Assembly: GCF_003268475.1 (NCBI RefSeq)
Contig: NZ_MCIF01000002.1
Location: forward strand, 512,015 to 576,014
DNA length: 64,000 nt
Direction of reading: 5' to 3'
Origin: Thermogemmatispora tikiterensis
Lineage (GTDB): Bacteria > Chloroflexota > Ktedonobacteria > Ktedonobacterales > Ktedonobacteraceae
Part shown: one piece after another, positions 43,656-51,600 of the stretch
How positions within the stretch are numbered: the stretch's first letter is position 1
Layout: the number at the start of each line of letters is the position of its first letter
The notes under the pieces: model-generated
The model's database searches: none
Seen by the model: only the letters and a program-made list of their open reading frames with translations
What the model was told of the DNA's origin: nothing
Made by a program: the position numbers and the translations under genes

Positions 43656-43685
43656 TTTATAAAACGAGCAAACCATAAATGATAA
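43656..43685 (-). promoter_or_regulatory. Promoter for the cas8-cas7-cas5-cas6 operon
   Basis: On the minus strand TTATCA (43685-43680) and TATAAA (43661-43656) are separated by 18 nt in an AT-rich patch unlike the surrounding coding DNA. The cas8-like gene begins 32 nt downstream. Confidence 0.55.
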
Positions 43686-43733
43686 CTTGGCAGGCATTTG
43701 GTACACTATCTGGCGCATGATTGCGTATCACGA

Positions 43734-43755
43734 GCTTGCCAGTTTCCTGGCAGGC
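43734..43755 (-). terminator. Hairpin after cas3
   Basis: GCCTGCCAG and CTGGCAAGC (minus strand) form a 9-bp stem with one wobble around a GAAA tetraloop, 9 nt after the cas3 stop. No T run follows, so it may reduce rather than end readthrough. Confidence 0.45.
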
Positions 43756-43763
43756 TCGCCTTG

Positions 43764-46343
43764 CTAACGATAGGCGTCGGCGCGCTGGTCAGCCAGACGC
43801 AGGGCTCGTGTCATGACAAAGGCCAGCCAGGTTTCGTACTGGGGTTTGTGCAGGTCCAGCGCAGGCTGACTGAACTTCCCCGAAGTGGCGTTCTCGGGGA
43901 AGAGATCTCCTTGCTGGCACGCTGGCAGAATCAACTGCAGGTTCATGGGCCGAGGCGGGGTCTCGCGCTGTACCAGGGCTAAGGCTCGCCGTACCGCCTC
44001 TAAGGCTCCTGGCGCCAGCCTGCTCGCGCCATATTCGTGGGCCCCTGTGGTATGATGACGGGCAATGGCATAGCAGGTGGCCCGCACCACGGGCGCAGTG
44101 GGGCTGGCCGGCGTTGTCGCGCCCAGGCAGTCCACAATGAAGCGGCGCGCCAAAGCCACGCTCTCACAGGCGTGGTTAGGACGGCGTTCGGCTAGCTCTT
44201 GCTCCCACTGTCGCTCTTCGCGGGCTCGCACATTATAGGTCGTCTTGGCAAAGAGATAATCGGCTGCCGGTTCCTGATAGTGCAGACCCTTCTTTTCGTG
44301 ATAGAGGCGCTCCCAGGCGCGGGCCCAGCGCTGCCAGCCCTCAGCCAGTTTCCCCAGATCGTGCAGGGCCAGGGCCAACTGAATGGCCTGATCAATCGTG
44401 CCCGCTGCCACTCCCATGCGCTCCTCCAGGCGGCGCAGAGCATAGGCCAGCTCATGGTAGAGGCCGTAGTGGTAGGCGTCGGCCAGTCCCCCAATGTGCT
44501 CCTCGTAGCGCTGGCGCGAGACCGTCTGACTGGCCGCACCTGAAGGCCGCTCCTGCGGACGGCTCTGGTAGTGCGTGCCCTCAAGGCGCTGCCGCCAGCG
44601 CGCGGACAGCGGCGGACGTCCGTCGCGGAAGACCAGGCCCAGATCGCGATCGTAGGTCACCAGGGCCTGCGGCAAAGCCAAGACCAGCGCACTGCTGATC
44701 TGGGCCGGGTTGGTCACCGGCTCCCACGTATAGAGTGGCTCGCGCCGGCTATCGTCCTCGCCCTGGGCCGCTGTCCCGCTCCCGCTATCCACGAGCACCG
44801 CTTGTTTGCACACCCACTTGAAGCCCAGTGCGTTAGCCTGCTCTTGCAGGGCCTGCCAGTGCCGGCCCTGCAGCAGACTGGGACGCAGCGTGAAAAGCTG
44901 CCAGTGCCAGGGCGCTGTGACGATCTCCTCTTCGGGCTTATCGTGCACCAGCAGCGCCACTTGCAGATCATCACGGATCAGCGTAGAGCGCACACTTGGA
45001 TCGGGTTTTCTCAAGCTGGTCACCATCTTCTCCAGCAGAAGGGGCCGTTGCTCCTCGTAGCGCGCCAGCAACTGGAGGTCGCTCTCACAGTGGACCGCGT
45101 CAAGCAGGCGGCGCTCCTCCTGAAAGCGCACTACCTGGCCATCGTACTCGGCCAGGGCCTCCCAGGTACGTTGACAGGGTTCCGGCTCGTAGGGCAGTGT
45201 CTGCGACTGACCCTGATCATCGACGGGGAGCGAGTAGACAAAGACCTGCCCCTGCTGGCGAGGGAAGCGCGCGCAGCGTCCGGCGCGCTGGATCAGGCTA
45301 TTGGCTGGCGACAGCTCGCTGTGCAGCGTCTCAACCGAGATATCAAGCCCTACCTCGACCACCTGCGTCGCCACCACAATCACATTCTCGCCCTGATAGC
45401 GTCCGCTCTCCTCGTCCCAGGCGGCGGGACCAAGCAAACGCTGCAGTTCCTCGCCCTGACGGCGCCGATCCTCATCGCTAAAGCGGCTGTGCAGCAGTTG
45501 CAGACGGATGTTAAGCCCGCGCTCTTGAATCAGCTCATCAAGCTGCAGATATAGCTCCTGGGCTCGCTCGACACGGTTACAGACCGCCAGAGAGCAGCGC
45601 TGGTGACGCGCAAGCACCTGCTCGGCGCTCAGCGGCTCCGCCACGCGCCGAAAGACGCGCTGACGTCCCTTGGCCAGGGCGGTCAGCTCCTCATCGCTTG
45701 CCTCAATCACCTCAGCATCGATCATCTGCGCCAGTTGCTCCACCAGTGGCCTGGAGAGGGTCGCGCTCATGAAGATAAAGCGGGTCAGATCCTTGAGCTG
45801 GCGCAGCAGCTCGATCGTTGTTGTCAGGGCGCCAAAGCAGCTCTGGCCTTGCCGATTGAGCGGATAGAGATGCGGCTCATCCAGAATCAGGTAGGTGCTG
45901 GCGAGCAGACCAACATTGATATTGGCGCGCGCCCCGTCGACGCTATAGGGCACGCCGAGAGCACTGGCCAGCAGCTGATCGATCGTGCAGGCAATGATCA
46001 ATGACTCGAACTGGGGATCGTCCGGCGACTCGCCTGTTTGCAAACTGAGCAGCGAACGACCGAACTGGGCATAGCGTTGGCGCAGCGGCTCGATCAAGAG
46101 CGGGTTCAGCTCCTCCTCCAGTAACTGGCGGCAGGTTCTGATGAACTGCGTGGCCAGCACCCGCATGGGCGAGACGTAGAGCGCCTTCCCGGGCAGCGTC
46201 CCATCGTTAAACGCGCAGCTCTGCAGGAAGGGTAGCAGGGCTGCCAGCGTCTTTCCGCCGCCCGTCGGAATGACCAGAATCACATTGCGGCCCTGGGCCA
46301 GCACCTGGAGCACGCGCTCCTGATAGGGATAGAGAGTCTTCAT
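43764..46343 (-). CDS. cas3: Cas3 with helicase domain first and HD nuclease domain last
   Basis: An 859-residue nuclease-helicase that unwinds and degrades target DNA after Cascade binding. The helicase occupies the N-terminal part: Walker A IPTGGGKT near residue 25-32, the DEAD-type box LILDEPH, MSATLS and the C-terminal helicase motif QRAGRCARF. The HD nuclease is at the C-terminus: HIGGLAD, HDLGK at 661-665, NHACES, ARHH at about 761-764 and RLADQRAD near 850. All HD metal-binding motifs look present. In most Cas3 proteins the HD domain is N-terminal, so this order is reversed. It starts 12 nt after the WYL gene stop, in one transcription unit with it. Confidence 0.9.
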   Translation of the reverse strand: MKTLYPYQERVLQVLAQGRNVILVIPTGGGKTLAALLPFLQSCAFNDGTLPGKALYVSPMRVLATQFIRTCRQLLEEELNPLLIEPLRQRYAQFGRSLLSLQTGESPDDPQFESLIIACTIDQLLASALGVPYSVDGARANINVGLLASTYLILDEPHLYPLNRQGQSCFGALTTTIELLRQLKDLTRFIFMSATLSRPLVEQLAQMIDAEVIEASDEELTALAKGRQRVFRRVAEPLSAEQVLARHQRCSLAVCNRVERAQELYLQLDELIQERGLNIRLQLLHSRFSDEDRRRQGEELQRLLGPAAWDEESGRYQGENVIVVATQVVEVGLDISVETLHSELSPANSLIQRAGRCARFPRQQGQVFVYSLPVDDQGQSQTLPYEPEPCQRTWEALAEYDGQVVRFQEERRLLDAVHCESDLQLLARYEEQRPLLLEKMVTSLRKPDPSVRSTLIRDDLQVALLVHDKPEEEIVTAPWHWQLFTLRPSLLQGRHWQALQEQANALGFKWVCKQAVLVDSGSGTAAQGEDDSRREPLYTWEPVTNPAQISSALVLALPQALVTYDRDLGLVFRDGRPPLSARWRQRLEGTHYQSRPQERPSGAASQTVSRQRYEEHIGGLADAYHYGLYHELAYALRRLEERMGVAAGTIDQAIQLALALHDLGKLAEGWQRWARAWERLYHEKKGLHYQEPAADYLFAKTTYNVRAREERQWEQELAERRPNHACESVALARRFIVDCLGATTPASPTAPVVRATCYAIARHHTTGAHEYGASRLAPGALEAVRRALALVQRETPPRPMNLQLILPACQQGDLFPENATSGKFSQPALDLHKPQYETWLAFVMTRALRLADQRADAYR

Positions 46344-46355
46344 GAGGAAAACCGC

Positions 46356-47435
46356 TCACTCCTTTCTTTCCTTCATTTCAGCCTCTTCTGGCCGGGCGGG
46401 ACGGCGGAACAGATCCGCGTTGAGCCTGCCTGGCTCGTGGGTGGAGAGGGGGGCGGGCTGCAATCCATAGTTCTGGCAGGCTCGTTGGACGTGGCTAATG
46501 ACTCGCAGGCGTAGCTCTTCCGGTTCCAACACCACACAGTCGGCGCCCCAACCGCGAACCCAGGGTTCGATCTCGACCAGGTCACCGATCAGGGCCGTCC
46601 ACTCGCAGCCGTCGCGCGTCAGACGAATCTCCTGCGACGGATGCCAGCGCGTCTCACGCACGCGCTTCACCACCTGGCTGCTGAAGTGCAAGCGTACCCT
46701 GACCGGTTCCTCATCGCCGTACATCACGCCCCAGGCCCGTTGCAGCAATTCCTCAGCCTTAAAGGAGGGATTGGGGACAAACGTCTCACTGGTTAGCTCT
46801 GCATGCCGGATGCGCTCCAGCTTCAAAGTACGCAACGCCTGCACGGTATGACTGTAGCCGAGCACGTAGATAGTCCGTCCGATAGCTGATGGTTCCAGCA
46901 GGTAAGGATCGAAAAGCGTCTCGAAACGGCTCTTGCGCGGCGGCTCGTAGACCAGGCGTAGGCGGCGGTGTTGGACCCAGCCGCACGCCAGTGCCAGAAA
47001 AATGGCCGAAACATCCTCCCTGTCGCGATCCTCCGTGAGCAGCAGCGCGGCAATAGTCTCCTGTTGCTCGCGCACGGGAGCGGGCAGGGCCTCTACCAAC
47101 TTATGCAGGGCCATTGTCAAATGCCAGTTCCGCTCATCGCGCGTCTGAGCCAGGAGGCGGCCAGCCAGATAGAGGCCCACCGCCTCGGGATAGCTCAGGG
47201 AGAGCTGTAGCCTGGGGATGACCGCCCCTTCCGGCAAAAACCAGTAGAGGCCCTCTTTCGTGAGAGGCAGCAGGCCGGTTAGCTGCAGCTCATTCAGGTA
47301 CTTGTTCGCCGTATCCTCATTGATGCCCAGCCGCTCAGCGATTTCGCGGGTGCGCCACCGCCGCTTCACCTGACTCTCGAAAAGGTGAATGATAGTCTGC
47401 AGGCGATGGACCCGTTTCATGGTCTCGGTATTCAA
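46356..47435 (-). CDS. WYL-domain transcriptional regulator of the CRISPR locus
   Basis: A 359-residue regulator. The N-terminal winged helix-turn-helix has RWRTREIAERLGINEDTANKYLNEL (split here only by reading) at about 25-52. The middle holds the WYL-type ligand domain (RLRLVYEPPRKS, RTIYVLGYSHTVQALRTLKLERI), and the WCX-type C-terminal domain follows (VRVRLHFSSQVVKRVRE, WVRGWGADCVVLEP). WYL proteins often control CRISPR and other defence loci and bind nucleic acid or nucleotide ligands. I chose TTG at 47435, which has AAAGGAG 8 nt upstream, over ATG 47420. A palindrome at 47532-47556 overlaps its likely promoter. Confidence 0.85.
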   Translation of the reverse strand: MNTETMKRVHRLQTIIHLFESQVKRRWRTREIAERLGINEDTANKYLNELQLTGLLPLTKEGLYWFLPEGAVIPRLQLSLSYPEAVGLYLAGRLLAQTRDERNWHLTMALHKLVEALPAPVREQQETIAALLLTEDRDREDVSAIFLALACGWVQHRRLRLVYEPPRKSRFETLFDPYLLEPSAIGRTIYVLGYSHTVQALRTLKLERIRHAELTSETFVPNPSFKAEELLQRAWGVMYGDEEPVRVRLHFSSQVVKRVRETRWHPSQEIRLTRDGCEWTALIGDLVEIEPWVRGWGADCVVLEPEELRLRVISHVQRACQNYGLQPAPLSTHEPGRLNADLFRRPARPEEAEMKERKE

Positions 47436-47519
47436 GGCGGCGTCTCCTTTCCCTTCGTGCTCTTGTCTTGCTTGACCTGGCCGAGGAGCTGAGCCAGGCG
47501 GCCTGCTGCTCTGGGAAGC

Positions 47520-47577
47520 AGTATAGCCTGACGATTCCGCTAAATCGTCGGAATCCCGGTCTTAGAGAAAAGACCGG
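47520..47577 (-). promoter_or_regulatory. WYL-gene promoter with palindromic operator and adjacent hairpin
   Basis: On the minus strand a TATACT -10 lies at 47525-47520. GATTCCG (47533-47539) and CGGAATC (47549-47555) form a palindrome with a 9-nt spacer exactly over the -35 position. Next to it CCGGTCTT (47556-47563) pairs with AAGACCGG (47570-47577). The same GATTCCG-N9-CGGAATC arrangement recurs at 48540-48562, upstream of the cas1 remnant. Confidence 0.5.
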
Positions 47578-47617
47578 CACGCCTTGCGTTAGCTCTCTGC
47601 TCTCCTGTTCTCCTGAC

Positions 47618-47752
47618 TCACACCACGTCGTTGCAGAAGCGGCGAAACTCGTACAGTGGGCAGCGGCGCTGCTGAGCTGTGGGCCCTGGCAGACCCTCTG
47701 TCTGCAGGCTCCGACGGATCGCCGCCACTATTGTCTCAACACGGCGGCTGTT
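47618..47752 (-). pseudogene. cas4: Probable Cas4 C-terminal remnant
   Basis: In the frame shifted from Cas1, the minus strand reads RRVETIVAAIRRSLQTEG, then PLYEFRRFCNDVV and a stop. This resembles the C-terminal iron-sulfur cluster region of Cas4, which ends CxxCxxxxFCND. Here the first Cys is present (RRC), the second is Tyr (TAC instead of TGC), and the last Cys is present. The fragment directly follows the truncated Cas1 sequence, with no start codon of its own at a usable position. The assignment is by motif memory and should be checked by profile search. Confidence 0.55.
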
Positions 47753-48413
47753 CAACTTGAGCATAAAGCACGCCGTAGCCGTAGTTGAGGAGGGCATTGA
47801 AAAGATCGGTGGCTCCCCGTGTCTGCCGTCCGGGCCAAGCGATCTGCTCAGGCAGAACATATCTGACACCTGCCCAGTAGTGTTGAGCGGCCCGGCCCTC
47901 CAATGAGAGCAAAGAGGGGCGCAGCTCTTCAACTCCCTCTCGATTGATGGTCAACCCGTCCATTTCCCCAAGCAGATCCTGAATGGCTTGCGCCGACTGG
48001 TGCAGCTTCTGGCAGAGCTGCGGCTGCTCATCTTTGCGGCTCCGCATGAAGTAGCGCAGCAGATTCATCTGATTCGCCAGTTTGCCGCGGGTGAAAGCCA
48101 GGGCAAGCTCGCAGCCCTTCGCGGAACTGAAAGCCTGCAGTTGCGCGCGCCTGGTGAGCACAGTACCTGTCAGTCCGGCGGCGTAAAGTGAGGCCCTCAC
48201 CATGCCATTTTTCTCCAGGAAATGCAGCGCAATCCCTTCCTCGCTGCAGAGCTTCACCACATCGCTGGAGATCCCAACGCCTGTATCGATAACAAGAATT
48301 TGCTTGAGATGGATCAGAGGTACTTCCTCTACGACCTGCGATCCCTGAACCAGACGAATTCTTCCTTGATGTTTACTAATAAAGATGCCTTTCCCTTCCA
48401 CAATCAGATTCAT
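47736..48413 (-). pseudogene. cas1: Truncated Cas1 (N-terminal 220 residues)
   Basis: A 225-codon frame. The N-terminal beta domain (VPLIHLKQILVIDTGVGISS) and helical domain match Cas1, and the catalytic Glu172 is in SLEGRAAQHYW. The conserved NALLNYGYGVLY is at 206-217. Full Cas1 proteins continue for about 100 residues that hold the catalytic His and Asp; here the frame ends after EQPPC at 225, and the sequence turns into a Cas4-like tail in another frame. The integrase should be inactive. The ATG follows AGGGAAAC, and a TATAAT lies at 48475-48470 (minus). No cas2 is present nearby. Confidence 0.85.
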
Positions 48414-48538
48414 TGTTTCCCTATCTGTCAGACGATAGCCATTGGCATTTTTATCGGAATAGTCTGGTGATTATACTGCAGCTACCAGGCTGAAGCAGCC
48501 TTAGCAGCAGCGCGCTCATGTCCACAAGAGTAGCGAGA

Positions 48539-48563
48539 GGATTCCGCTAAAGTATCGGAATCC
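48539..48563. promoter_or_regulatory. Second copy of the GATTCCG-N9-CGGAATC palindrome
   Basis: GGATTCCG (48539-48546) and CGGAATCC (48556-48563) flank CTAAAGTAT. The copy near the WYL gene has the spacer CTAAATCGT, so the first five spacer bases are also shared. A half-site, ATTCCGATAAA, occurs on the minus strand between here and cas1. Candidate site of the WYL regulator; alternatively a small mobile palindromic element. Confidence 0.5.
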
Positions 48564-48600
48564 TCGGAAGTATTCAAAAAAAAGAGGAGAGAAACAAAAA

Positions 48601-48633
48601 GAAGAGTGCTGGCACCTCTTGCCAGCACTCTTC
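48601..48633 (-). terminator. Rho-independent terminator of the alpha-glucosidase gene
   Basis: A perfect 14-bp stem (48601-48614 with 48620-48633) closes a 5-nt loop and, on the minus strand, is followed directly by TTTTTGTTTC. It ends the glucan-utilisation operon. Confidence 0.85.
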
Positions 48634-48780
48634 CTCTCTCTAGCTCTGGCGGCACGAAGGTCTTGAAGACAGATCTAATGAGTGAGCCCAGGCGAAAAAG
48701 CGAACCAGGCCGCGCGGCGGCTTGAATGCCTGGTGAGTGACCAGGGCGAGCAGCGGGAAGGTCAACAGCTTGCCTACCGC

Positions 48781-51342
48781 TCAAAGCCGGTCGGCAGGCT
48801 CCTCGTCCGTCTCCTCCAGCCAGGAGCCAGGCCCTCCCTCGGTGGCTGTTGCCGCCAGGCGGATGCTCAGCTCCTGCGCCTCAACCTGCTCCCGCAACGT
48901 CACCAGCAGGCGGCCCTGCTCCTGCTCATAGGACCACTCGACCGGACCGGCAGAGTCACCGTCTCCGGTGCGTTGCTCGACACTCCGGGGAGCGCGCTCA
49001 AGGGCACGCAGCTCCAACACGATGCGCTGGCGCTGTGGCACAAAGCTGCCCTCGCGGGCGCTGAGGAACACGCGAATCTCATCGCCCTCGACCTCGCAAA
49101 TGATGCGCCGGCGAGCGTATTCCCCCTGCAAGTAGCCATAGCCATCGCCGGCGTCCTCGTAGAGACTGCTCTCGCCGCTCCCTTCGGCTGGGTAAAGCAG
49201 CAGTGTCAGTGGATCTGGCGCTCGCTCTCCCACATAGTTCATCTCGGGCCAGAGTGGCACCGCCGTATTGGCCCGCACGTAGAGCGCCGGCTGCCCGAGC
49301 GGGGCATAGGCTACCACATGGGCCGGACCGCTCAAGCGCTGGCCGCTCCAGAAGTGGAACCAGGTGCCGGCGGGCAGATAGACATGACGGTGACTGACAC
49401 CCGGGCGCGAGACAGGCGCTACGAGCAGCGCTGGGCCGCAGAGCGCCTCGTCATCGTAAGCCCAGGCGGCGGGATCTGCCGGCGCCATCCAGAAGAGCGG
49501 GCGCAGCACTGGCGCACCAGTGCGATGGCACTCCTCGAACAGCGTATACAGGTAGGGGAGCAGGCGCTGCCGTAGCTTGAGCATGGCGCGACAGACCGAC
49601 TCGTACGGCTCGCCAAAGACCCACGGCTCTTGACGGCGCGTCTGCTTCTCCGAGTGGTTGCGGCAGAAAGCCTGGAAAATGCCGAACTCTGTCCAGCGAG
49701 CCAGCAGCTCGCCGCTACAATCGCCGTAGAAGCCACCGATATCGCTGCCGCACCAGCTCACACCGGAGAGACCCAGATTGAGCAACTGTGGCACACTCTG
49801 CGCCAGATCCTCCCACGTTGACGCATTATCGCCGGTCCAAAGCAAGGCATGGCGCTGAATGCCAGCGTAGCCGGCGCGCGAGATCACAAACGGGCGCTTA
49901 TCCGGGCGCAGGCGCTCCAGACCCTCGCGCGTCGCCTGGACCAATAACGAGCCATAGGCATTGTGAATCTCAACATGCAGACGTGGAGTCCCGCCACCGG
50001 GGTGGATCGTCTCAGGGGGCAGCGTCCCATGTACCGGGATAAAGACAGCTGGCTCATTCATATCGGTCCAAATGCCGGCTACCCCAGCATCGAGCAGTGA
50101 GCGATGCTGCTCGCCCCACCAGGCGCGCGCCGCCGGGTTGGTCACATCGGGAAAGACGCAAAGGCCCGGCCAGACCGCATTTTGATAATCCTGATAGTCG
50201 GGAGTCTTGCAATAAAGATCGCGCCGCTTGCCGTCTACATAGACCGCGTAGTGCTCATCGACCTTGATGCCCGCATCAACAATGCTCACCACATGGAAGC
50301 CTTGGGCGCGCAGCTCGGAGAAGAGGCCAGCGGGATCGGGAAAGCGCTCCTGATCCCACGTAAAGACGCGGTAGCCATCGAGCGCATCGATATCCAGATA
50401 GAGCATGTCGCACGGAATATCGCGCGCGCGGAAGGTGGTCGCCACCTCGCGCAGCTCCTCGGCGGAAGCATAGCTGAAGCGGCTCTGTCCGTTGCCGAGC
50501 GACCAGAGCGGTGGCAGAGGAGTGCGCCCAGTCAGCTCGGTATAGCGCTCCAGCACGGCCTGTGGGGTCGGGCCGCAAAACACATAATAGATCAGGTCAC
50601 CGGTGCTGGTTCCGAACCAGGAGCGAGCTGGATGCTCATGAGCCAGATCGAAGACCACGCGCCCCGCATTATCTACGAATAGTCCCCAGGCCAGACCATC
50701 GGCCAGCACCAGCGTAAAAGGGATAGAGACATACAAGTTATTGTGGAAAACGCTGTGCCCGGGTTGCGGATCGGTGTTCCAAAAGATCTGGTGAGTCCCC
50801 GTCTTATCCAAACCGCCGAAGCGCTCACCGCAGCCAAAGTAGTGCGCCTCGGGCGGGTGTTGCTTATAGACGCGCAGTGGCAAACCGAGAGTTCCGGCCA
50901 CGTTGGCCAGCGGTAGCAGGGCCTCCTCTGCGGGCTGCTCAAACCAGCCCATGCCCAGCTCGGGATCATCGGCGGCGAAGACCCGCCCGCTCGGATCGGA
51001 GAAACTGAGACGCAAGGGATCAAGAGAGAGGTGCGCCGTCGCGAACGTGGTGGCCATGCTCAGCTGCCCCACTGCCGGCTCTGTGAGAGTGACAGACTCA
51101 GGCTGCCAGGCTTGTGCCACCACTGCCGGCGACTCGTAGCGGCGGGGACGGCCATCCAGAAAGAGGCCAACGCGGAAGAGGTCCGGCGCTAGGGCCGTCA
51201 CCTCAACGCTGGCTGGTCCGCTGCGTAGGCAGATCCTGGTGGCGTCTCGCTCGCAGACCTGGGCTTGACCCAGGGCCTGATAGCCGTCCGGTAAGGTGAC
51301 AGCGGGGTGAGCATTGGTGGCTACTGGCTGTGCCCTCTCCAT
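48781..51342 (-). CDS. GH31 alpha-glucosidase
   Basis: An 853-residue glycoside hydrolase of family 31. The N-terminal beta domain includes EAHYFGCGERFGGLDKTG. The catalytic barrel carries the nucleophile Asp427 in GIWTDMNEP and the likely acid/base Asp505 in LLWTGDNASTW; GSDIGGFYG and LYLDIDALDGYRVFTWD are other family hallmarks. C-terminal beta domains follow. No signal peptide is present, so it works in the cytosol, cutting alpha-linked oligosaccharides from the non-reducing end. I chose ATG 51342 after AAAGGAA; a GTG at 51363 is possible. It is the last gene of the glucan locus and also has its own promoter with operator. Confidence 0.93.
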   Translation of the reverse strand: MERAQPVATNAHPAVTLPDGYQALGQAQVCERDATRICLRSGPASVEVTALAPDLFRVGLFLDGRPRRYESPAVVAQAWQPESVTLTEPAVGQLSMATTFATAHLSLDPLRLSFSDPSGRVFAADDPELGMGWFEQPAEEALLPLANVAGTLGLPLRVYKQHPPEAHYFGCGERFGGLDKTGTHQIFWNTDPQPGHSVFHNNLYVSIPFTLVLADGLAWGLFVDNAGRVVFDLAHEHPARSWFGTSTGDLIYYVFCGPTPQAVLERYTELTGRTPLPPLWSLGNGQSRFSYASAEELREVATTFRARDIPCDMLYLDIDALDGYRVFTWDQERFPDPAGLFSELRAQGFHVVSIVDAGIKVDEHYAVYVDGKRRDLYCKTPDYQDYQNAVWPGLCVFPDVTNPAARAWWGEQHRSLLDAGVAGIWTDMNEPAVFIPVHGTLPPETIHPGGGTPRLHVEIHNAYGSLLVQATREGLERLRPDKRPFVISRAGYAGIQRHALLWTGDNASTWEDLAQSVPQLLNLGLSGVSWCGSDIGGFYGDCSGELLARWTEFGIFQAFCRNHSEKQTRRQEPWVFGEPYESVCRAMLKLRQRLLPYLYTLFEECHRTGAPVLRPLFWMAPADPAAWAYDDEALCGPALLVAPVSRPGVSHRHVYLPAGTWFHFWSGQRLSGPAHVVAYAPLGQPALYVRANTAVPLWPEMNYVGERAPDPLTLLLYPAEGSGESSLYEDAGDGYGYLQGEYARRRIICEVEGDEIRVFLSAREGSFVPQRQRIVLELRALERAPRSVEQRTGDGDSAGPVEWSYEQEQGRLLVTLREQVEAQELSIRLAATATEGGPGSWLEETDEEPADRL

Positions 51343-51377
51343 GAAATCTTGGTTCCTTTCCACTCTAGTTGCTTGTT

Positions 51378-51406
51378 TTTATAAGCTGACCGCTGATCAG
51401 CGGTTC
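51378..51406 (-). promoter_or_regulatory. Promoter with a 16-bp palindrome for the alpha-glucosidase gene
   Basis: On the minus strand GAACCG (51406-51401) and TATAAA (51383-51378) are 17 nt apart. The perfect palindrome ACCGCTGATCAGCGGT (51389-51404) fills the spacer and part of the -35. A bound protein would block RNA polymerase. The sequence differs from the operators near the LacI gene at 59288, so a different repressor may act here. Confidence 0.5.
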
Positions 51407-51478
51407 GCTGAAAAACGGGCAAAGAAGCGCTGTTGAACTGGGCCGGGCCGGCCTGTGAAAACCTGACCCCTCCGGAGG

Positions 51479-51494
51479 CGGAGCGAGTGCTCCG
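51479..51494 (-). terminator. Small hairpin after the GH87-like gene
   Basis: CGGAGC (51479-51484) and GCTCCG (51489-51494) form a 6-bp stem with a 4-nt loop about 105 nt past the stop of the beta-helix enzyme. Followed on the minus strand by a GTTTTC stretch 20 nt away, so only weak support. Confidence 0.3.
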
Positions 51495-51600
51495 CGCTCC
51501 GAGCGGGGTCTTACCTATCCAGCAACCAGCGTCCTTGCTCGTCTGCCTATCTATCCACTCACCTGTGAAGGAGAGCGATACAGCATCCTGGCCAGGCAGA

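Larger units (their letters stand above)
48414..48780. other. Intergenic region of 367 bp at the CRISPR/glucan-locus boundary
   Basis: It holds the likely cas1 -10 (TATAAT, 48475-48470 minus), the second palindrome and the terminator of the alpha-glucosidase. No cas2 gene, CRISPR repeat or other gene was found in it. An A-rich patch with runs of A lies at 48575-48600. Confidence 0.6.

Noticed and set aside
44571..45554. 327-codon plus-strand frame inside cas3
   Set aside because: Lies opposite the helicase region, which has all expected motifs on the minus strand.
38402..48780. CRISPR array or leader next to the cas genes
   Set aside because: No repeat of 25-40 bases at regular spacing was found on either side; the paired palindromes are only two copies 1 kb apart.
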